From NCBI RefSeq assembly GCF_965221685.1, contig NZ_OZ244907.1: DNA of 64,000 nucleotides. One strand, written 5' to 3'. A program made the position numbers and the translations under genes. Every line of letters begins with the position of its first letter. The stretch's first letter is position 1. The stretch comes from Palauibacter sp022826685. GTDB lineage: Bacteria; Gemmatimonadota; Gemmatimonadetes; Palauibacterales; Palauibacteraceae. This document shows positions 8,938 through 18,800 of the stretch, in pieces. The notes beneath the pieces are model-generated. The model searched no databases. It was not told the origin of the DNA and worked only from the letters and a program-made list of their open reading frames with translations.

Positions 8938-9627
8938 ATGCGCAGCTATATCGTCTTTCTTCTTCTCTTTTCGATCAAGGTCGCGGCGAAGGCACTCTGC
9001 CGGGTGCGGCTGGAGTGGCTCCGCGAAGACGACGACCCCTGGGCGGATCTGCGCGTGCTCGCCCTGCTCAATCACACGAGCCTCTTCGAACCGCTCTTCC
9101 TCGCCGCGGTGCCCGGCCGCGTGCTCTGGCAACTCGCGACGCACGGTGTCGTGCCGCTCGCGGACAAGACGGCGGCTCGACCGATTCTGGGGCGGCTCTT
9201 CCTGCTCCTCGCCAAGCACGTGGTGCCGGTGACGCGCGAGAAGGATGACACCTGGGAGGAAGTGCTCCGGCAGGTCGAGGACCCGGAGGCCGTGCTCCTC
9301 ATCCTGCCGGAAGGGCGGATGATGCGTCGCACGGGTCTCGATCTCCAAGGGAATCCCATGACGATCCGCGGGGGGATCGCGGACATCCTCAACGCGATGC
9401 CGGACGGCCGGCTGTTCATCGCCTACAGCGGCGGGCTGCATCACATCCAGGCGCCCGGCGAACGCTTCCCGCGACCCTTTCGGAGCGCCTGGCTGGGAGC
9501 CGAAGTCGTGGACATTCCGACGTACCGGGGCCGACTCGCCCGAGGGCGTGACCCCGACGCCTTCAAGGCCGCGGTCATCGAGGACCTCACCCGGCGACGC
9601 GACGCCTACTGCTACCGCGAAAGGTGA
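8938..9627 (+). CDS. PlsC-like 1-acyl-glycerol-phosphate acyltransferase family protein
   Basis: 229 residues with an N-terminal hydrophobic helix and the acyltransferase fold of the PlsC/lysophospholipid family. Motif I reads NHTSLFE, so the catalytic His is kept but the usual Asp of H(x)4D is Glu. The later LPEGRMMRRT corresponds to the phosphate-binding EGTRS block. The family moves acyl chains from acyl-ACP or acyl-CoA to a lysophospholipid or another hydroxyl or amine acceptor. The Asp-to-Glu change and the missing proline-rich block IV suggest a divergent acceptor. It is divergent from the MBL gene, with no Shine-Dalgarno site. Confidence 0.75.
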   Translation: MRSYIVFLLLFSIKVAAKALCRVRLEWLREDDDPWADLRVLALLNHTSLFEPLFLAAVPGRVLWQLATHGVVPLADKTAARPILGRLFLLLAKHVVPVTREKDDTWEEVLRQVEDPEAVLLILPEGRMMRRTGLDLQGNPMTIRGGIADILNAMPDGRLFIAYSGGLHHIQAPGERFPRPFRSAWLGAEVVDIPTYRGRLARGRDPDAFKAAVIEDLTRRRDAYCYRER

Positions 9628-9628
9628 A

Positions 9629-9640
9629 GCCGGACGGGCG
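9629..9640. repeat. 12-bp direct repeat, candidate left attachment site
   Basis: GCCGGACGGGCG begins two bases after the acyltransferase stop and recurs identically at 29515-29526, beyond the integrase. If these are att sites, the element would span about 19.9 kb and include both surface-protein genes. A GC-rich 12-mer can recur by chance. Confidence 0.2.
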
Positions 9641-9661
9641 GATCGCATGAGGCCGGAATCA

Positions 9662-9715
9662 CGGCAGAAGATCGTCTAACTGTATACGGGACTGCACGAT
9701 CTGCGCTTTCTGCCG
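9662..9715. repeat. Inverted repeat between convergent genes
   Basis: CGGCAGAA then GATCG at 9662-9674 are mirrored by CGATC at 9697-9701 and TTCTGCCG at 9708-9715. It lies in the 206-bp gap between the ends of the acyltransferase and adhesin genes. It could be a transcript end, although there is no T-run, or part of an integration site. The rest of the gap shows nothing recognisable. Confidence 0.45.
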
Positions 9716-9833
9716 TTGTACCGGACCCTGCTGGACCGTGCCGCGAAAGCGGGGAAAGCATACCTGATTGGCGGGATTCCTTCCAGTCGTTTGGGATGGC
9801 ATATCGTTGTCCTTTCGCGGTGCCTCCGATGGT

Positions 9834-12800
9834 TCAGAAGTTGAAGTCGAGCGCAAGTCTGAGTCCGAGGTCGGGTTGTTGACCGGGCATTTGGCTGCGC
9901 GAACCCTCGAACCCGAGTCTGAGCGTCTGGCCGACTTGGTATCCTGCCCCGAGCGACCATGCCCGGTCCCCGCCGTGGGCTGACAGCCGGGTATAGCTGT
10001 CGAGTGCGCCGCCGCCCGAGGGCGTCTTGAGCGCGTATCCGGCCTCGGCGTCGAGACGCCATTGTCCGTGCGCGGCGGCCGGCATGCTCCGGAGCGCGTT
10101 GCCGTCCATGAGCCCGTGGACGCCGCTCCGGTCGTGGCCCTGGCTGGGGCTGACCGCGAGGCGGAACCCTTCGCCCTTCGTACCGGGATCGAACGCGAGC
10201 CGTAGCGCGGCGCCCCATTCGCGGTGCCGGCCGGACCCGAGCGCGAGCCTTCCCCTGACGTCGAGGTCGAGCCCGCGGCCCGCATAGCCGACCGAGGCGC
10301 CGGTCTCGGCTCCGCCGCCGGTGTCGGCGTCGCCGCCGTCGTATCGGGCTCCGGCCTCGGTGGCGAGCCTGAGTCCTCCGGCCGTCCACGACGCTTCGAG
10401 CAGGGCGCGTGCGCGCGAGGCCATGCCCTCGCGCCGGCCGTCGTCGGCGCGCATGCCGACGGTGAACGCGTCGCCCTTGAGCGCGAGTCCGAACGCGCCC
10501 CGTCGCGCGAGCGGCGCGTTGACGCCGCCTGAGAGCATCCGGAGCGACGCGTCGCCGGTGTCCCCTCGGTGGTCGTCGCCACCGACCTCTCCGCCGCCGT
10601 AGCCCGCCATGGCCCAGAGCCCGATCCCGGCGGAAGGCTGGACGAACAGATAGGGATGCACGCTGTTCATGGCGTGTCCGAGCGATCCGTCCACGGACCG
10701 GTGGCCGTAATCGAGGTCGCCGTCGCTCCGCATGAGCGAGACTCCGAACAGCGTGGACGAACCGATGCGGGCGTCGGCTCCGACGGTGAGCGCGCGCAGG
10801 CCGCCGTCGTATTCGACGCCCGGCTCGCCGCGGAACGATTGGGCGGAGCCTTCGGCCCAGAGCCCGAACCGTGGCAGCCCTTGGGTGGACTGCGGCCCGA
10901 GTCCGGTGGCGAACGAGACGCTCGGCAGCAGGCGGGCGGCGGCCTCGCGCCCCGTGGGCAGTTCGGGCGACCCGGAGCGGCGTCCGGTCTCGGCGGCCGA
11001 GGACGGGTTGAGCGAAACGCCCGCGAGCGAGGCGAGCGTTCCCGCGGCGCGGCCGGCCCAACCGGAGGGCGATCCGGACGCGGCGGAGCCGTCCGGCGAG
11101 GGCCGCATGACGGCGTCGATGCGCGCGCCGACTGCCTGTCGCGCACCCTCGGCCACCGCGCGTCCGAAGACGGCGAGGCCGACATCGAAGGCCTCGTCCC
11201 GGAGCGCGCCGTCGTCGCGCGCCGCGATCCGGACCGTGGCGGAGGCGGCCGTGCCCGCACTGACGGCTTCGGGCAGCGTGCCGAACCCGAGCGCCAGGAG
11301 GCCGGACGGAGGCTCGGCCGGGATGTCGAGCGTGAACGCCGCGAGCGAGTCGCCGGGCTGGAAGACGACCGGCTCCGAGACTATGGGCGCGGTCATCCCC
11401 CGGTCCATGACCGCCGTGAGAGGCACGGCCACCCGCCGGTCGGCCGCGGGACTGATCCGCAGCGTGACTTCGGTCCCCCGCGCTCCGGCCGTTGCGGTGT
11501 ACGTCGCTGCGGCAAACTCGACTTCGAGTTCGGTGGGCGCGCCGTCGACGGCCACCGCGGCGGCGGCCCTGTCGCCCGCAACCGCCGCGACGACGACTCG
11601 CGTGGTCGCAGGCACTCCCACCGCAACGCCATCGGGCAGGTCGCCGAACCGGACCTCGACGGTGTCGGACGCCGAGAGTCCCGCCGTGCCGACCGCGACG
11701 TTTGCCGTGCCCGCTCCGGCTTGGAACGTGACGGTGTGCTTGGCGTCGCCCGCAACGACCTCGATCGAGAGCGCCGCCGAGCCCGCCGGAGACAGGAGCA
11801 CCGCGACATCGACCGATGCGCCTTGGGTGGCGGTGTAGGAGTCCGCGCCGAAGGAGACCACCGGCGTGTCGGCTCCGACGACCGCCACCGCCGCGCTCTC
11901 GGCCCGCTTGCCGGGTCCGTGGCCGTCGGCGTAGGTGAACACGGCGCGCAGATGATTGCCCCGATCCGCCGCGACCGGCGTGTAGAACCGGGTTCTCGCG
12001 CCCGCGATGTTCGTCCACGACGCGCCGCCGTCGCCCGAGCGCTGCCAGCGCCTAGTCTTGCCCGCCTCCTTCGAGCCGTCCTGGTCCATGAGCGTCGCGG
12101 CCAGCCGCTCGCCCACCCGCGCCACGTCCGCGCTCAGCGCGATCTTGCCCGGATCGTCCGCGTTCGTGACCCGGATCCTGACCGAGGCGGTGTCGGCAAG
12201 CTCGCCGTCGCTCGCCTCGACCTTGACGGTGTACAACGTTGTCCCGCTCTCGAAGTCCAGCACCGTGCCCTCGGCCACCGTGATCTGGCCCGTCGAGCCG
12301 TCGATATCGAACAGCGCCTCGTCCCCGCCGGGCACGAAGGCGTAGGAAAGCGACGCGCCGTCGTCCGGATCGGTCGCCGCCACCGGCGCGCCGACCGCCG
12401 TGCCGCCCGGCGAGTTCTCCGGCACCTCGCGGTCGTGCGCCGCGGGGAACTTCGGCGCCGTGTTCGCGGGCAGCACCTCGACCGCCTCGCTCGACGCCCG
12501 CTTGCCCCGCCCGTGGCCGTCGTCGTAGGTGAACACCGCGCGCAGCCACCGGCCCTCATCGTTCGTGCCGGGCGTGTACTTGCGGCCCGATGCAATGTCG
12601 TTCCAGGAGTTGCCGTCGCGCGACCGCTGCCACTTGCGCGTCCTGCCCGCGCTCAGCGCGCCGTCCTCGTCGGTCAGCATGGCGGTCAACTCGACGCCCA
12701 CGCGCGCCACCGCGGGGCTCAGCGTCACCACGCCCGGATCGTCCGCGTCGGTCACTCGGATCGTCACCGAGGCGGTGTCGGCCAATTCGCCGTCGCTCGC

Positions 12801-15800
12801 CTCGACCCCGACCACATAGAGCGTGTCGCCGCTCTCGTAGTTCAGCACCGCGCCGTCGGCCACCGTGATCTGGCCCGTCGCCGCGTCGATCCCGAAAAGC
12901 CCGTCCTCGTTCCCGGAGGCCAGGCTGTAGGACGGCGGCGTGCCGTCCGGGTCGGTCGCCGCCACTGGCGCGCCGACGGCCGTGCCGCCCGGCGAGTTCT
13001 CCGGCACCTCGCGCTCGTACACGGCGGGGAACTTGGGCGCCGCGTTCGCGGGCAGCACCTTGACCGCGTCGCTCGACGCCCGCTTGTTCGGCCCGTGGCG
13101 GTCGGCGTACGTGAAGACCATGCGCAGCCACCGGCCCTCGTCGGCGGTCACGGGGTTGTACATCCGGCCCGTGCCGATGTCGTTCCACGAGTTGCCGTCG
13201 CGCGACCGCTGCCACTTCCGCGTCCTGCCCGCGCTCTTCACGCCGTCCTCGTCGGCCAGCATCGCGGTCAGCTCGACGCCCACGCGCGCCACCGCGGGGC
13301 TCAGCGTGACCACGCCCGGATCGTCCGCGTTCGTCACGCGGATCGTGACCGACGTAGTGTCGGCAAGTTCGCCGTCGCTCGCGGAGACATTGACCGTGTA
13401 GAGCGTGTCCGCGCTCTCGTAGTTCAGCGCCGTGCCCCCGGCCACCGCGATCCGGGCCGTCGCCGCGTCGATCTCGAACAGGGTTGCGTCTCCGCCGGTC
13501 GTGAAGCTGTAGGCCAGATCGTCCGCGTCCGCGTCGGTGGCCGTCACGGGCGCGCCCACCGCCGTGCCGGCCGCCGAGTTCTCCGGCACCTCGCGCTCGT
13601 AGGCGTCCGCGCCGAACGCCGGTGCCCGGTTGGCCGCCTCCGTCGTCCCCTCGCCGGACTCCGACCACTCGCCCGCGCCCTCCGAACTCTCGGCGCGCAC
13701 CTGCACGAAGTACGCCGGGCCCGCGTCGAGCCCGGTGATCTTGTGGGCCAGCGCCGCTCCCAGCCCCGACACGTCGGTCCAATCGTTGTCCTGGTTCGCG
13801 CGGTAGCGAAGGTCGTAGTTCGTGATCGCGGGTCCCTCGTTGGACGGCGCGCTCCACGACACCGACACCTCGCCCTCGCCGCCCGTCACCGTCGGCGCGT
13901 CCGGCTTGCCCGGCGCGGGAACGTCCGTCAGCCGGATCTTCACCTCGGTCGCATCCACAAGCTGCCCGTCACTCGCCTGGAGATGGACCGTGTACACGTT
14001 CTTCCCGCCCTCGAAGTCGAGCGCCGCACCGGCGGCCACCGTGATCTGGCCGCTCTCCTCTTCGATCGCGAAGGAGGTCTCGTCTCCACTGGGGATGAAG
14101 GCGTAGGTCAGGTCGTCACCGTCTTCGTCGGTGGCCGTCACGGGCTCGCCAACCGGCGTGCCGGGCGCCGAGTTCTCCGCGACCTCGCGCTCGTGAATGT
14201 GCGAGCCGAACGCCGGCGCGTGGTTGACCGCGTCCTCCGTCGTCCCTTCGCCGGACTTCGACCACTTGCCCGCGCCCTCCGAACTCTCCGCGCGCACCTG
14301 CACGAAGTACGCCGTTCCCGCATCGAGTCCCGTGATCTTATGGACCGACACGGCTCCCAGCGCCGCAAGCTTCGTCCACTCGTTGTCCTGGTTCGCACGG
14401 TAGCGCAGGTCGTAGCTCGTGATCGCGGGTCCCTCGTTGGGCGGCGCGCTCCACGACACCGACACCTCGCCCTCACCGCCCGTCACAGTCGGCGCGTCCG
14501 GCCGACCCGGCGCGGGAACATCCGTCAGCCGGATCGTCACCGACGCCCGGTCCGCGAGCGTGCCGTCGCTCGCCTCGACATGGACCGTGTAGACCTTCTT
14601 TTCGCTCTCGTAGTCGAGCGCCGCGCCCTCGGCCACCGTGATCCGGCCGCTCCTCGCGTCGATCTCGAAGGAGGCTTCGTCGCTGCCCGCGATGAAGGCG
14701 TACTCTAAATCGTCCCCGTCCTTGTCGGTGGCCGTCACGGGCTCGCCCACCGCCGTGCCGGCCGCCGAGTTTTCGGGCACCTCGCGCTCGTAGGCGTCCG
14801 CGCCGAACACCGGCGCATGGTTGGACGCCTCCGTCGTCCCCTCGCCGGACTCCGACCACTCGCCCGCGCCCTCCGAACTCTCCGCGCGCACCTGCACCGA
14901 GTACGTTGTGCCCGCATCGAGTCCGGTGATCGTTTGGGCCAGCACCGCGCCCAGCGCCGCCACGTCCGTCCACTCGTTGTCCGGGTTCGCACGGTAGCGC
15001 AAGTAGTAGCTCGTGATCGCCGGTCCCTCGTTCGACGGCGCGCTCCACGACACCGACACCTGTTCCGTTCCGCCCGTCACCACCGGCGCGTCCGGCCTGC
15101 CCGGAGCCGGGACGTCCGTCACCCGGATCGTCACCTCGACCCTGGCCGCCAGCTTCCCGTCGCTCGCCTCGACATGGACCGTGTAGACCTTCTTCTCGCT
15201 CTCGTAGTCGAACGCAGCACCGGCGGCCACCGTGATCTGGCCGCTCGTCTCGTCGATCTCGAACAGCGCCTCGTCCCCGCCCGCCACGAACGCGTGCGTC
15301 ACCGCGTCGCCGTCCGCGTCCGATGCCGCCACCGGATCGCCCACCGCCGTGCCGGCCGCCGAGTTCTCCGCCACCTCGCGCTCGAATCCGTCCGCCCCGA
15401 ACGACGGCGCGCCGTTCGTCACCGTCAACCCGAAATACTGCTTCGCGCTTCCGCCGTGCCCGTCGCTCGCCAGCACATCGACACGGGTGCTTCCCTTCTT
15501 CACGCCCGTCACCGTCAACTCCGCGCCCTCGACCGAAAAGCTCGCGAACCCCTTGGAAACTGCGGTCGCCGTGTATGTAAGCTTGTCCAGGTCGAAGTCC
15601 CGGAAATATTCCGCCAGCCCCACCTTGAAGCTCTCGCCCCGCGCGACCGTCCGATCCTTGATCCCACCGAGGCTGATAGGCTCCCGGTTCGGAACCTCGA
15701 CCTCGAACTCCTGCTCGGCCGTCCCGCCGTATCCGTCGTCCGCCGTCACGGTAACCGTCGCCGAGCCTCGCGACACCGTGCGAATCTCGACCACGTTCCG

Positions 15801-18800
15801 GGCCATCTCGACCGTCACGACGCCCTCGTCCGACGAGGACGGCCGATAAGTGAGCTTGTCCCCGTCCGGGTCCCGGAACGCGCCCGACACCCCGACCGTC
15901 ACCCGTCCATGCATGTACGTCGTCACCGGTCCGATCGAACCCACGGCCTTCGGTGCCCGGTTCGGAACCGTTACCGCGAAGTCCTGCGGCACCGACCCGC
16001 CGCGCCCGTCCAGGGCCGTGACCGTTACCCGTGCATCGCCACGCGACACGCCCGTCACCGTCACCTCGCTCCCGCTTACCGCCACCTTCGCGACCGCTTC
16101 GTCCGACGACGACGCCTCATAGCTCAGCGCGTCCCCGTCCGGGTCACGGAAGTGGGGCGCCGCGTCCACCACCGCCATCGAGTCCGCCTCGACCGTGATC
16201 GCCGCCATCGCGCGCACGATCACCGGCGCGGCGTTCTCGGGCTTGACCGTCACCCCGAACTCCTGATCGGCCGTCCCGCCGTGCCCGTCGTCGGCCGTCA
16301 CCGTGACCTTGGACGTGCCGACCTTGAGCGCCTCGTAGCTCACATGCTCCCCGGCCACCGTCACCGACAGCACGCCGGCGTTCGACGAGGACGCCCTGTA
16401 CGTCAGCGGGTCGGACTCCACGTCCGAAAAGTGCGCCGACACCCGCACGCTCCCCGTGTCGCCCTTCGACAAGGTCAGGTCCGCGATCGCGCCCACTCGC
16501 TCCGGCGCTTCGTTGGGCACCGTCACCAGGAAGCTCTGGGATGCCTCCGCGCCTTGCGGGTCGCGCGCCGTCACCGTCACCCGCGACTCGCCGCGGAGCA
16601 CGCCCGTCACCTTCAACTCGCTCCCCTCCACTCCCACCGTCGCCGCCGCCTCGTTCGACGAGGACGCCTCGTACTCCAGCGCGTCGCCGTCCGGGTCGCG
16701 GAAGTGCGCGGACACGTCCACCGTCTTCGATTCGCCAGCCGCGACCGTCATCGCCGGAATCTCGCTCGCCGCCACCGGCGCGGCGTTCGCCGGCTTCACC
16801 GTCACGCTGAACCGCTGCGAGATCTCCTCGGCGTGCGGATCCCGGGCCGTCACCTCCACCTCCACGCTCCCCTTCGCCACGCCCCGGACCACCACCTTGT
16901 CGCCGTTCACGGAAACCGTCGCCACGGTCTCGTCCAGGGACTCGGCCAGGTATGTCAATACGTCGTTGTCCGGGTCGCTGAAATGCGACGACACCGCGAC
17001 CGTAACCGACTCTCCGGCCACCACCTCCTGCGCCGGAATCGCGCTCTCGATCTTGGGAGCACCGTTCGTCGGCGGCGGATCCGTCACCGTGACGCTGAAC
17101 GCCTGCTTTGCTTCCAACCCGCTCGGGTCGCGGGCCGTCACCGTGACCTCCGCGCTCCCCTTCGCCACGCCCCGGACCACCACCGTGGCGCCGTTCACCG
17201 AAACCGCCGCCACGTTCCGGGTCGACGACGACGCCAGATACGTCAGGTCGTCGCCGTCCGGATCGCTGAAGTGCGACGACACCACCACCGACTCCGACTT
17301 GCCCGTCACCACCCCCTGGGCCGGGATCGCGCTATCGATCTCCGGCGCCTCGTTCACGTCCGTCACCGTGATGCTTACGTCGCCTTCGGCGCTCACCGTC
17401 CCCGAGCTCACCCTCAGCTTCAGCGCGTACGACGCCGTCGTCTCGTGGTCCAGCGTCCCGGCCACCTTGAGCTTCGCGTCGTCGTCGCCCGAACCCGCAG
17501 CAGCCACCGTGAAGTTCCCGGACCCGGTGCCCGAGAGCGCGTAGCTCAGCGTGCCGCAAGCTCCCGTCGCCGTCACTCCCACCTTGCCGTCCACCCCGTC
17601 GCCCCTGCCCGCGTCCTCCGGCACCGAAAGAGCCCCCTTCGACACCGTGATCGCGCACTCGGTCGTCCTCGGCACGACCGTAACCGAAAACGTCTGCGTC
17701 GCCGTCAGGCCCCCGCGGTCCTCCGCCGTCACCGTAACCGTCGCGCTTCCCGCCGCAACGCCCGTCAACGTCACGGGGCTCCCTTTCGCGTTCACCGTCA
17801 GCCGGCCCGTCGCCGACGACTTCGACTCGAACGTCAGCCGGTCCCCCGCGTCCTCGTCCGTGAAGTAACCCGTCACGTTCACCGAGATAGGATCCCCGAC
17901 TTGGACCCTCTGCTCGCTGATCGTGCCAATCGGCTGCGGCGCCTCGTTCACGTCCGTCACCGAGATGTCCACGTCGGCGGCGTCGCTCGCCGTGCCGCCG
18001 ACCTCGCTCACCGTCAGCGTGAGGTCGTACGCGTCACGGCCCTCGTGGTTCAGCGGCGCGGCCACCTTGACCTTCGCGTCTTTATCGCTCGCGCTCACGG
18101 CCGACACCGAGAAATCGCCCGAGCCCGAGCCCGAAAGCGAATAGCTCAGCGTCCCGCAACTCCCCGTCGTCGTCACTCCCAGCTTGCCGTCCACCCCGTC
18201 CCCGGTATCCGCATCCTCGGGCACCGAAAGACCTCCGTCCGACACCGTGATCCCACACTGGGTCGTCGTCGCACGCTTGACCGTCACCGAAAACGTCTGC
18301 GTCGCCGTCAGACCCCCGCGGTCCCGCGCCGTTACCGTGACCACCGCGCTTCCCGCCGCAACGCCCGTCAACCGCACCGGACTCCCGCTCGCGTTCACCG
18401 TCAATCTGCCAGTCGCCGACGACTTCGACTCGAACGTAAGCCGGTCCCCGGCGTCCTCGTCCGTGAAGTAGCCCGTGACGTTCACCGAGACCGGCTGCCC
18501 GACCCAGACCGTCTGGGCGCGGATCGTCTGGACTGACTGTGGCGCCTCGTTCACGTCAATGACCGAGATGTCCACGTCGCGCGTGTCGCTCACCGATCCC
18601 GAGCTCACCGTCAGCTTCAGCGAGTACGAATCCCGCGCCTCGTGGTTCGGCACCCGACTTACCTTGATCCTCGCGTTGTCGTCGCCAGCGCCCGCCGCCG
18701 ACACCGAGAAATCGGCCGATCCCGTGCCCTTCAGCGCATAGCGCAGCGTTCCGCAGTCCGACGCCGTCACGCTCACGTCGCGGTTCATCGCCGTGCCCAC

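Noticed and set aside
10569..14708. Long plus-strand open frames opposite the adhesin gene (also 14817-18536 and 18642-20066)
   Set aside because: They are Arg/His/Val-rich antisense shadows of a GC-rich repetitive gene, with no signal, domain or ribosome site. The minus-strand frame has coherent domains throughout.
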